From positions 38,578-102,577 of the forward strand of contig CBFIBG010000012.1 of the NCBI GenBank assembly GCA_965660815.1: 64,000 nt of DNA, written 5' to 3'. Origin of the DNA: Glaciecola sp965660815. Lineage in GTDB: Bacteria; Pseudomonadota; Gammaproteobacteria; Enterobacterales; Alteromonadaceae. The notes beneath the pieces were generated by a model. That model was not told the DNA's origin. It searched no databases and saw only the letters and a list, made by a program, of their open reading frames with translations. The position numbers and the translations under genes were made by a program. Below are positions 8,698 to 16,942 of this stretch, in pieces. Numbering within the stretch: the first letter of the stretch is position 1; the number at the start of each line of letters is the position of its first letter.

Positions 8698-10686
8698 ATG
8701 AAAAAATTAATCATCGCAGTAGCGGTCGCATCTATTATCTCTGGGTGTAATTCAACGTCTAAGGGCAAACAAGAATTTGAAACCAGTAATCAACTGGCTG
8801 CTGCGAACAAATACGAAGAAGCCATAGCATTTATGCAGCAAGCGGTCGCTAAAAATCCTAATAATAAAGAATATCAAACAGCCCTAGCAAACCTAAAAAA
8901 GAAATTCCAAGACGACTCTATAGCAAAAATCAATTCGTTATTGTCGGGCGAGGTTACCAACGATGATATACTGGAAGTTGAAGCAATTGTTGCGAATTTA
9001 AAAACAAATGCAACTCCTGACTCACTGACAAATCCTCTAGAAGCGAGAGTGAGTCAAGTGAAAGAAAACTTATACGCTGACTTGGCCAGTCAATATGCAA
9101 GTGCAAAGGCTGCTTATGAGGCTGGAGATTTAGTTGCCGCATATAAAGGATTCAGTGCGATCCAGAGCAAGTTTCCAAATTATGAAGACATTACTCTGCG
9201 TCTTGCCAATATTACTAAAGAAGTCAATCAGACTTATCTAAAGTTAGCGAATGATGCAATGAAATCCGATGATTTTGCTACTGCCGAAAAGTACCTTAAT
9301 GACATATTGGAAATTAATCCAAACAACAATATTGCCAAGGGAATGTTGGCTAAAGCGAAAAGAAATAATTCTCCGGTATATTTTTTCAATATTGCTCAGG
9401 GGCATGCGAATAATGGTGATTGGCAACAGGCGTTAGACGCATGTGATAAAGCTCTCAAACTTAACCGAAGTCATAGTGAGTGCTTACTTTTAGCCTCCCA
9501 AGCAAAACAAGAACTCAACGTGCAAAGCGAAAGTGGGTTTTTATCTGCTATTCAGTCTAATCAATTAATGCAAGCTAAATCCCTGTTACAAACTCTTATA
9601 GACAATCGAGTAACTGAGCCAGCGCTATTAAAAAGTTACGTTGAGGCATTTACCCAAAAAGCTGACTTCACTGCTGCTCAGTATGTCGATAAAGGACAAT
9701 ATGCTCTTGCTTGGTCGTTATTAACTTCCATTCAAGACGTTATGCCAAACTATCCAGACTTGTTTGAAAAAATCAGAGAAGTTGAAGATGGCATCGCTAA
9801 TCGCGCTAAACGGTCAATCGCCGTATTTGACTTTAATAGTCCGAGCGAGAGTGACGACGCAGGTGTCATAGTTGCCAATAACCTGATTTCAAGATTGTTT
9901 AATAATGCAAGTAATGACATCACCATATTAGAGCGTGAAAATTTAAAATCTATTTTAGAAGAAATGAAGCTTGGGCAAATTGGCGTTGTTTCAGAAAGTA
10001 CAGCAAAAGAAATGGGGCGAGTTTATGGCATCGATTATGCTATTATGGGCTCCGTTCTTTTATACAAAGTAGATGAAAATACCTCGCAAAGTACAAAGAC
10101 CATTCGATATCAAACTGGCGAAAAAATTTCTGATAATATCGATTACCTAAACTGGCAAGCGGCCAATCCCAAGCCCAGTAAGTCTGAGCTGAAAAATGCA
10201 CCTCAAGCTAAAATATTAGTGCCCGAATATGGTGAGACTGAATACGACGTAACTCAAACCAAAAAAGTAGGTTTTATCCAACTGTCTTTTAGAATTGTTG
10301 ATGTCTTAACCGGAGAGAACACACGCGTTGATACTATCGAGCGCAAATTGCAGGTTGAAGATTCGGCTAACGCTGGCGTAGCGGAAGCAGGTGTAGAGTT
10401 CGACGCAATGGAAATTCCGACCGATACTGAGATATTACAAAACCTCACCGAAGATGTGGTTGAATCAATGGCCAGTGATGTGCTTCGTCCGTTACAAAGA
10501 CTGGAAACTTTCTACTATAACCAAGGGCAAGACAGCGAGCGTAGAAATGAAATTGAAAATGCGGTTGAGTATTACACGTATGCCATTTTTAATGAAAAAC
10601 TAAAATCTGTTTCGTCTTCCCCTATAAGCAGAGAGGCGCGCACTCGAATTGATAACTTATTGGCAAATCATGAGTTTATCCAATAA
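8698..10686 (+). CDS. Lipoprotein with TPR-like repeats and CsgG-like domain
   Basis: A 662-residue lipoprotein: the signal ends in IISGC at residues 14-18. Residues 25-350 contain helical TPR-like repeats (for example NNGDWQQALDACDKALKLN). A CsgG/TolB-N-like alpha/beta domain follows from about residue 370 (RSIAVFDFNSPSESDDAG, ERENLKSILEEM, YAIMGSVLLYK). CsgG-family proteins form outer-membrane pores or bind partners at the outer membrane (CsgG, HfaB, LpoB). The C-terminal 45 residues look like one more TPR. I chose the ATG at 8698, not the longer frame from 8641, because it opens a perfect lipoprotein signal and leaves the upstream gene intact. The second gene of the envelope cluster. Confidence 0.72.
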   Translation: MKKLIIAVAVASIISGCNSTSKGKQEFETSNQLAAANKYEEAIAFMQQAVAKNPNNKEYQTALANLKKKFQDDSIAKINSLLSGEVTNDDILEVEAIVANLKTNATPDSLTNPLEARVSQVKENLYADLASQYASAKAAYEAGDLVAAYKGFSAIQSKFPNYEDITLRLANITKEVNQTYLKLANDAMKSDDFATAEKYLNDILEINPNNNIAKGMLAKAKRNNSPVYFFNIAQGHANNGDWQQALDACDKALKLNRSHSECLLLASQAKQELNVQSESGFLSAIQSNQLMQAKSLLQTLIDNRVTEPALLKSYVEAFTQKADFTAAQYVDKGQYALAWSLLTSIQDVMPNYPDLFEKIREVEDGIANRAKRSIAVFDFNSPSESDDAGVIVANNLISRLFNNASNDITILERENLKSILEEMKLGQIGVVSESTAKEMGRVYGIDYAIMGSVLLYKVDENTSQSTKTIRYQTGEKISDNIDYLNWQAANPKPSKSELKNAPQAKILVPEYGETEYDVTQTKKVGFIQLSFRIVDVLTGENTRVDTIERKLQVEDSANAGVAEAGVEFDAMEIPTDTEILQNLTEDVVESMASDVLRPLQRLETFYYNQGQDSERRNEIENAVEYYTYAIFNEKLKSVSSSPISREARTRIDNLLANHEFIQ

Positions 10687-10696
10687 ACACAGAACT

Positions 10697-10724
10697 ATGC
10701 TGGTGCTTTTTTACGCACCAGCAT
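10697..10724 (+). terminator. Perfect 10-bp hairpin between cluster genes 2 and 3
   Basis: ATGCTGGTGC at 10697-10706 pairs perfectly with GCACCAGCAT at 10715-10724 around an 8-base T-rich loop. No T-run follows, so it is more likely an mRNA stability or partial-termination element than a full terminator. Confidence 0.45.
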
Positions 10725-10759
10725 TCCATGATTTTGCATTGGAGCTCGCATAAATCTGT

Positions 10760-13700
10760 ATGAAACATTCTTCTTTTTTTTCAGTTTTTTTATTGTGTTT
10801 ATTGTTACTATTTTTAAGTAAAACAGCCACTGCGCAATTAGAAGAACAATCGTCCATCGGCGTTTTTCAGTTCGTCGCGCAATCTATTGATGTGGTGGGT
10901 TTAGAGGATGACGTTTCTTATATCGTTCGCAACGAACTCAGGAAAAAAGATAATTTCAATGTTATAAATCAAAGAGAGCTAGAAGTAGCGCTAACCAGAA
11001 ATGAAATAGAACAAATTTTCAGTGCGGCTGAGGCAGTGAAAGCCGCGACAGTACTGAATTTGAACTATGTAATAATAGGTGAGGTGAGTCGAGCTAATCA
11101 ACAAATCACGGCTAATGTTCAAGTGGTGTCTCCTATTCAATCTAAGTCAATTGGTTCATTAACGTTTAATTTTACCAATCAGGCCCAAATTGATTTACAG
11201 GCAGAATATATTGGGGACCAAATATTAGCCATTATCGGCCAACATAAAACAGACTCTCAACGAATAGTCGAAACCCTTGACGAAGACTGGGTAGACTCAA
11301 TTAAGGCTGTCAATAATTCGGGAGTTGTTCAGCTTTCATGGACTATGACCAACCCAAGCATTGAGTTCTTGGGCTTTAATGTATACAGAGCCGAATCTGA
11401 ACAGGGGCCGTTTAGTTACATTACCAGTGAGGCAGAGACTCGCGCTAGCGACGTGCCTGGTCCTCAATCAGCAACATATTTTTATCAATTAAGCATGATT
11501 GATGGGAATGGAGAAGAGATAAGAAGCGACAAGTTAGCATCTGTCTCCATTCAAGCCGCAGTTAAGTCCAACATTCAACCCCCAACTATTATGAACGTCA
11601 TTGAAAGAGTAAACTCTGTGGCAGTTGAATTTTTCCCCAGTGCAGCTAATGTTGATAAGAATATAGTGGGTTACGAACTCCTGCGAAAAGACGAGGGCTC
11701 TGACTGGCAAATTGTCGGCAACTATATTATTCCTCAAACTAGTAGCAATAATAATCGTCAACAGCCTAACCTGACACAACTCACTCTAGAGGATGGTCGT
11801 TCAAGTTCTATCAATGGACCAGTAAGTTATAGTTTAAGAGCTTTTTCTAATGACGAGAAAGGTACAGTTACCCAGCCCTTTAGCTATCAGCCAGCAACAG
11901 CGCCACAAATCACTATGCTCTCAAATGCAACGCTAAGGCAAATCCAGTTAGGATGGCAAAGTGCTACAGCAGGTTTTGGTTATAGGCTTTACCGAAAAGT
12001 CAGTGACTCTGACCCATTTACCTTGCTCGCCGAAATCCCCAATATAAGCACTAATTCTTATATTGATACAGACATTCAACAAGAAGGTCAGTCTTTTCGA
12101 TACGCCATTTCTGTCTACGACGATTTCGGAGAAACCGCTAAGTCAGACCTACTCATTGCTCAAAGTAAAGGGGCACTAGAACCTCCAACAGAACTGAAAG
12201 GTGAATCTGGATTAGTTAGGGCCATAAAGCTGTCTTGGTTACCGGTGAACGACCCAGATGTAAAAGGATATTCGATTTTCCGAGGGCCTTATACAGAAGA
12301 TCAGGAGTTTACTTTGAACAGAATTGGCGAAGTTATGGATCCTTTGGCCAGTTCGTTCGTGGATAATAGCGATCTTGTTGATGGTACCCAATACTATTAT
12401 TCAGTCGCGTCCATTAATCAATTCGACGTTTCGGGCCCTGTAAGTAAAGCGGTGCTAGTGTCTACCAAACAGCCACCAGAAGCATTAACCGAAGTAAGTG
12501 CTCGCTTTGTTGATAATCAAGTCGAAGTTAATTGGATGTTACCCGACAGTTTAAGCAAACAAGACATTGGCCTATTTGTGCTCGAACGCAGCTTTGATGG
12601 TCAAAACTTTAACGTGCTTAAAGAGTTAATGAACGCTCAACAGTCTTATATAGATGGTGATTTAATTGCAGGTGCCACTGCGGTCTACCGCGTGAAGGTT
12701 ACCGACGTTGATGGTTTGCAAAGCGCCTATACTATGTCAGCCCCCACTAAAATGAGCGTGCCTCTTATATTAACAAATCCTGAACCTGGCATGCTCAGGC
12801 AAATTTCATTAGCTTGGGAGAATGCCGTTTCTCCAGCGATTATCAAAGTATTTAGAGGGCTAGATGAGAACAATCTTGCACAAGTAAGTGAAGTGGCTGG
12901 TTATTCTGAGCCAGCCTACATTGATTCTGATGGGCTAGACGACGATACCAGTTACTCAGTCAAAATTGAGGCTTGGCTTAATGACAGCAAACTCGCCGAG
13001 TCCAATGTCATTAATGTTCAAACAAAAGATATCCCCGCCCCTCAAAACTTAGCGGTGATTGCTGGGTTGCCAAATAAAATAGAGCTCACTTGGGATAAAG
13101 TGAACGATGACAGCATTAAAGGCTATGTCATTTTTAGACGCGAATCCGGTAACTCACAAAACCAACTGCTGTCTATCGCTATCATAGATGATGTTGATCA
13201 AACTCGTTATACCGACATCGTCACAAACGGACGCGTGGAAAGTGTCATCGCTGGGGTGACAAGCATTAAACATGGCGTTGAATACGAGTATGCCATTGCC
13301 AGCAAAAATGTGTTTGATGCGACCGGATATGTCAGTGATATTGTGAAAGGGGCAAGTAAGCCACTTCCAACAACTGCCAGTGCCATCCAAGCTATGGCCA
13401 ATGAAGAACGCGTAGAGCTATCATGGCAACTGGGCTCTGAAACCGATCTCAAGCAAGTAATTGTTGAACGCAAATGGCCTTTTGAAAGTGAGTATAGCGA
13501 AATATCAAACGTTGATGCGCGGAGCAATCGCTACATCGATACCGACTTATACCCATACGTCACGCCTTCTTATCGTTTAACCGTTGTAGACATTGATGGA
13601 CTTAAGTCGCTACCTTCCGTCATTAGTAATATTGAAAACGTGAAAGGGGTATCTTTAAATATTGAGCAAGATAAACTGCTAAGACAAATTGTGATAAATT

Positions 13701-14515
13701 GGACTGGATCACATCCTAACGTTGCTACGGTGGTGAACCGTAGAATAGCGGGTGAAGATAACTGGCAACAACTGGGCACCTTTTCAGCGAGCACGTTGAA
13801 GTTGTCTGATCAGCAGGGCTTGACAGACCAAACTAACTACGAGTATCAACTCAAGTTACAAACTAACGATTCTCAAGCTTACCCGTTAGGCACATCAAAT
13901 ATTGTGCAAGGGTCCACCAAACAGCTGCCTGATGCCCCACAGTTAAGCGCGACCTCGGGTCTCGTAAAAGCCGTAAAATTGGATTGGGCTAAGGCAAACG
14001 ACCCAGATGTGGGTGGTTATAATATCTACAAAGTTGAAGACGATGGCGATTTAGACAAACTTGAGACTCTATCTGCAAATGAAACAACATTTACGGATGA
14101 GGGAAGCTTTTTCAATCGGCTTGATGATGGGGCTAATTATAATTATAAAATCGCCAGCTTTAATACCTTTGAAGTTGAGGGACCAAAAGGGGAGTTAGTG
14201 TCAGCAACTACAAAACCACTTCCTTCGATTCCACAAAATTTGCAGGCTCAGTTACAAGGCAATTCAGTCGAGTTAAATTGGGCGGCTAATCCAGAAACGG
14301 ATATTCAAGATTATGAAGTATACAGAGGCAGTAGTTGCTCTCGAGTGAGTAAAGTGGGAAGTACCAATTCAGGGACTAATTATTCTTATACCGATACAGA
14401 TGCAAGGGCAGGTCGGTCTTACTGTTACAAAGTCAAAGCAGTAGACTCAACTGAACTAGAAAGTGCGTTATCACTGGGCAGTGAAGTTTCGATGCCAGAG
14501 GAGACTGGGCAGTAA
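10760..14515 (+). CDS. Large exported protein: CsgG/TolB-N-like head and eleven FN3-like modules
   Basis: A 1251-residue exported protein. A signal peptide (about 1-25, ending in ATA) precedes a CsgG/TolB-N-like domain (about 30-165: SIGVFQFVAQ, VINQRELEVAL, LNYVIIGEVS). From about 175 to the end I count eleven fibronectin-type-III-like modules of about 95 residues, each with a core such as IKLSW or VELNW, followed by GY-x-I/V-x-R and a later YxY strand. Modules 3-11 form a three-module pattern repeated three times (about residues 378-663, 664-958, 959-1247). Such rods usually span distance or bind polysaccharide or protein. It has no predicted membrane segment and no sorting signal at its C-terminus. 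Its stop overlaps the next start (TAATG). Confidence 0.72.
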   Translation: MKHSSFFSVFLLCLLLLFLSKTATAQLEEQSSIGVFQFVAQSIDVVGLEDDVSYIVRNELRKKDNFNVINQRELEVALTRNEIEQIFSAAEAVKAATVLNLNYVIIGEVSRANQQITANVQVVSPIQSKSIGSLTFNFTNQAQIDLQAEYIGDQILAIIGQHKTDSQRIVETLDEDWVDSIKAVNNSGVVQLSWTMTNPSIEFLGFNVYRAESEQGPFSYITSEAETRASDVPGPQSATYFYQLSMIDGNGEEIRSDKLASVSIQAAVKSNIQPPTIMNVIERVNSVAVEFFPSAANVDKNIVGYELLRKDEGSDWQIVGNYIIPQTSSNNNRQQPNLTQLTLEDGRSSSINGPVSYSLRAFSNDEKGTVTQPFSYQPATAPQITMLSNATLRQIQLGWQSATAGFGYRLYRKVSDSDPFTLLAEIPNISTNSYIDTDIQQEGQSFRYAISVYDDFGETAKSDLLIAQSKGALEPPTELKGESGLVRAIKLSWLPVNDPDVKGYSIFRGPYTEDQEFTLNRIGEVMDPLASSFVDNSDLVDGTQYYYSVASINQFDVSGPVSKAVLVSTKQPPEALTEVSARFVDNQVEVNWMLPDSLSKQDIGLFVLERSFDGQNFNVLKELMNAQQSYIDGDLIAGATAVYRVKVTDVDGLQSAYTMSAPTKMSVPLILTNPEPGMLRQISLAWENAVSPAIIKVFRGLDENNLAQVSEVAGYSEPAYIDSDGLDDDTSYSVKIEAWLNDSKLAESNVINVQTKDIPAPQNLAVIAGLPNKIELTWDKVNDDSIKGYVIFRRESGNSQNQLLSIAIIDDVDQTRYTDIVTNGRVESVIAGVTSIKHGVEYEYAIASKNVFDATGYVSDIVKGASKPLPTTASAIQAMANEERVELSWQLGSETDLKQVIVERKWPFESEYSEISNVDARSNRYIDTDLYPYVTPSYRLTVVDIDGLKSLPSVISNIENVKGVSLNIEQDKLLRQIVINWTGSHPNVATVVNRRIAGEDNWQQLGTFSASTLKLSDQQGLTDQTNYEYQLKLQTNDSQAYPLGTSNIVQGSTKQLPDAPQLSATSGLVKAVKLDWAKANDPDVGGYNIYKVEDDGDLDKLETLSANETTFTDEGSFFNRLDDGANYNYKIASFNTFEVEGPKGELVSATTKPLPSIPQNLQAQLQGNSVELNWAANPETDIQDYEVYRGSSCSRVSKVGSTNSGTNYSYTDTDARAGRSYCYKVKAVDSTELESALSLGSEVSMPEETGQ

Positions 14516-14880
14516 TGAAAAGTTTGTCATTAGTATGTGTAGCACTAACCGTATTGATAGTGGGAAGCCCACACTCAAACGCACAAGAGGCTGCAAGCTC
14601 AAAGCCTTTGCAAAGTGAAGCTTTACAGAAAATAAAATCCGATTATGAGCAGTGTGTATTTCAAAGAGGCAAAAAGATATTAACTCATGCAACTTTTGCA
14701 GAAGCAGTGGAATACGCACCTTTAGCCTGCCGAAAATTGCTCTTGCAGTCTAAGAAATATCTGCTTAATAGTGCGTTCAAAGTTGAAGTCACCAATGAAC
14801 TGGTAAATTCAATTGAAGAAGGCGTTAAAATAGATCTAGTGAACGTGCTTATTACTGAACTGGAAAGTAAAGGTCGATAA
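14515..14880 (+). CDS. Small exported protein of the envelope cluster
   Basis: A 121-residue protein with a signal peptide (about 1-23, ending SNA). The mature part is mostly helical, with two cysteines (YEQCVFQRG and PLACRKLL) that could form a disulfide. I do not recognise a family. Its ATG shares one base with the stop of the FN3 gene (TAATG), and the following gene starts 20 bases later, so it belongs to the same transcript. A chaperone or periplasmic adaptor role is possible, but nothing in the sequence proves it. Confidence 0.6.
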   Translation: MKSLSLVCVALTVLIVGSPHSNAQEAASSKPLQSEALQKIKSDYEQCVFQRGKKILTHATFAEAVEYAPLACRKLLLQSKKYLLNSAFKVEVTNELVNSIEEGVKIDLVNVLITELESKGR

Positions 14881-14900
14881 ACACGACAAGGAGAATCCCG

Positions 14901-15317
14901 ATGAGACTGATTTTAATAGCAATAGGCATGTTTTTCGCCCAAATTTCCCAAGCGAGTGAAGGGCTTATTATTGCCAGTGGCTTTGGTGCGTCAGACCTTA
15001 GTAAAGTACCACTCGAACAGCAGGCTAGGATAATGGCCAAGCGCGCTGCTCAGTTAGACGCTCAGCGCAACTTAGCTGAACAGATCAAAGGCTTAAGGTT
15101 AACTGGCGGCACTATTATGGAAGATTTTGAAGTGACTACAGATAAGGTGGGAACTCGAGTCAAGACGGTATTGAGAGGGGCGTTTGAGGTAGATTCCGCT
15201 ACGACAAAAGATGACCAAACCATTTTGGTTGAAGTCAAAATGGCATTGTGCATAGACCGAACTCATGAGAAATGCAAAACATTGCCCACACTTGAAGAAG
15301 CGGTAGTAACGCAATAA
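14901..15317 (+). CDS. Short LPP20-like exported protein
   Basis: A 138-residue protein that is almost entirely one LPP20-like domain after a signal peptide (about 1-18, ending SQA). It carries the motif RAAQLDAQRNLAEQIKG and the following beta portion, ending in TILVEVKMALC. The same motif occurs in the last gene of the cluster (RAAVTDAQRNLLESIKG), so the two are paralogues. LPP20/FlgP proteins form outer-membrane-associated rings in flagellar systems. A strong AGGAGA lies 8 bases before the ATG. This copy lacks a lipobox, so it is probably soluble in the periplasm. Confidence 0.68.
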   Translation: MRLILIAIGMFFAQISQASEGLIIASGFGASDLSKVPLEQQARIMAKRAAQLDAQRNLAEQIKGLRLTGGTIMEDFEVTTDKVGTRVKTVLRGAFEVDSATTKDDQTILVEVKMALCIDRTHEKCKTLPTLEEAVVTQ

Positions 15318-15422
15318 CGGGTTATATAACTTACACGACTCTCTACTGAATATGGGTCGCTAAGTTTAATAAATAGCAAAAGCAATAAACCGCTTTGAAA
15401 GAATGGATGGAATACAAAATAC

Positions 15423-16940
15423 ATGAATATCTGTCATTTTCTGGATAACTATTTGCGTCGATTTAAAGGTGCGCCCATGATCGTCCTATCTGCGTTTATA
15501 TGTTTGTGTCTTCCTTTGAAAGTAGTTGCTCAGCAAACTGAATCAATTCAATTGAATCATACTTTTCCCCAAGAATCAGATTTCCTTTATGCACAAAATT
15601 TTACGCCATTTGAGGACGATGAGTTAGATGATGAATTTGATGACATAGACAGCGAGATAGAATCTGCATTTATGCAATTAGATACAGATTTAGAGGCCCA
15701 ATTTAACGCGCTTCATGAGGCGATTCAAAAAGCGTTCAGTTCGCAAGCTCAAAAAATCGAAGTGGTTTGGCCAAAAAACGCTGTGGTGCCAAACGGTCAA
15801 GTTTGGGTTGCTTACAGTCCTTCTTTAGAAGAACGAGTGGTGTATAATTTTGAACAAGGCTATTATCAAATTGAAGTTAAAGCAGGCGCTAATGAAACAG
15901 AAAATCTAATCAAGCTAAGAGAATTCGCAAAGACATTCGAACAAAATAAAGCCAAAAATTTGCAACAAATGGATGTATTTGGACAAGCAATTACTCAAGA
16001 AGTCGCCAAGATTAAACCAATTGAAGCCAAGGTTGCCTCTACAGTGAACAAGGCGGCGACACAAAGGCCCAAGTTGCCACCTGAACAAGCAAAGTTGGCT
16101 CCAGAAAAAGCCAAATTACCGCCGATAAAAAGCAAAGAAAAGGCAGTCGAGTTTGTTAATCCAGCAAATTATGAGGCAATCGTTGCGGTCTCCCCTCCCA
16201 ATTTTGACGATAAAGTAGACGACTTACTTCAGTCGATACCTACAAAAGAGATTGAGCACAGCGCTTTCAATGATCCTGTGGATACGCCATTGTCAAAAGA
16301 GCCCGAGTTTTCTGATCCTGCACTCGCCCAAGCAATGAGCCTCGAACAAACTGAAAGCGGATGGTCTATAAAAGTGCCTTTCGTCAACAATTATCAACAA
16401 ACTCTTATTGACGAGAGAATGCCTACCATTCTCGAAATGTCTAAAAAATACGATGTTGATGTGTCATTAATTTTGGCAATAATTGAAGCAGAGTCGAGCT
16501 TTAATCCAATGGCAACGTCTCACATTCCCGCCTTTGGGCTGATGCAGTTAGTCCCTAGAACTGCTGGCATTGACGCCTATCGTCATGTGTATGGGTATAA
16601 AAAAATTCTGTCTCCAGACTACTTATATAACGTTGATAATAATTTGGAGTTAGGAACGGCTTATATTGATGTCCTGCAAAGTCGATATTTGCGAGGTATT
16701 ACAAATGATCAGAACAAGTTATATAGTATTGTTGCTAGCTATAACACTGGGGTCGGTAACCTAGCTAAAACCATGACTGGAAAAAATAGAGTAAGACAAG
16801 CGATTGGCGATATAAATCAATTGCAACCCAATGACTATTTTGAATATTTGCAACAAAACTTGCCCGCACTTGAAACAAAGAACTACTTAAATAAGGTACT
16901 TTCAAAACGAGCGAAGTATCAGCACTTAGATGGCACCTAA
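15423..16940 (+). CDS. MltC-like lytic transglycosylase (GH23) of the envelope cluster
   Basis: A 505-residue exported murein hydrolase. After a signal peptide, an acidic stretch (DDELDDEFDDIDSEIE) leads into an MltC-type N-terminal domain (DUF3393-like, about 60-160). A linker of about 160 residues follows, with three heptad-like repeats KLPPEQA, KLAPEKA and KLPPIKS. The SLT domain is at about 335-490: catalytic E357 in EAESSFNP, then FGLMQLVPRTAG and ASYNTGVGN. Lytic transglycosylases cut peptidoglycan to allow insertion of envelope machines. The linker makes it much longer than E. coli MltC (about 360), and it lacks a lipobox. An in-frame ATG at 15477 has a better ribosome site (AAAGGTG) and also opens a signal peptide, so it may be the true start. 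The next gene begins 2 bases after the stop. Confidence 0.82.
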   Translation: MNICHFLDNYLRRFKGAPMIVLSAFICLCLPLKVVAQQTESIQLNHTFPQESDFLYAQNFTPFEDDELDDEFDDIDSEIESAFMQLDTDLEAQFNALHEAIQKAFSSQAQKIEVVWPKNAVVPNGQVWVAYSPSLEERVVYNFEQGYYQIEVKAGANETENLIKLREFAKTFEQNKAKNLQQMDVFGQAITQEVAKIKPIEAKVASTVNKAATQRPKLPPEQAKLAPEKAKLPPIKSKEKAVEFVNPANYEAIVAVSPPNFDDKVDDLLQSIPTKEIEHSAFNDPVDTPLSKEPEFSDPALAQAMSLEQTESGWSIKVPFVNNYQQTLIDERMPTILEMSKKYDVDVSLILAIIEAESSFNPMATSHIPAFGLMQLVPRTAGIDAYRHVYGYKKILSPDYLYNVDNNLELGTAYIDVLQSRYLRGITNDQNKLYSIVASYNTGVGNLAKTMTGKNRVRQAIGDINQLQPNDYFEYLQQNLPALETKNYLNKVLSKRAKYQHLDGT

Positions 16941-16942
16941 TT

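Noticed and set aside
10760..14515. Curli or type I adhesin interpretation of the FN3 giant
   Set aside because: There is no CsgA-like repeat, no RTX repeat and no C-terminal secretion or sorting signal. The head is CsgG/TolB-N-like and it is exported by a normal signal peptide.
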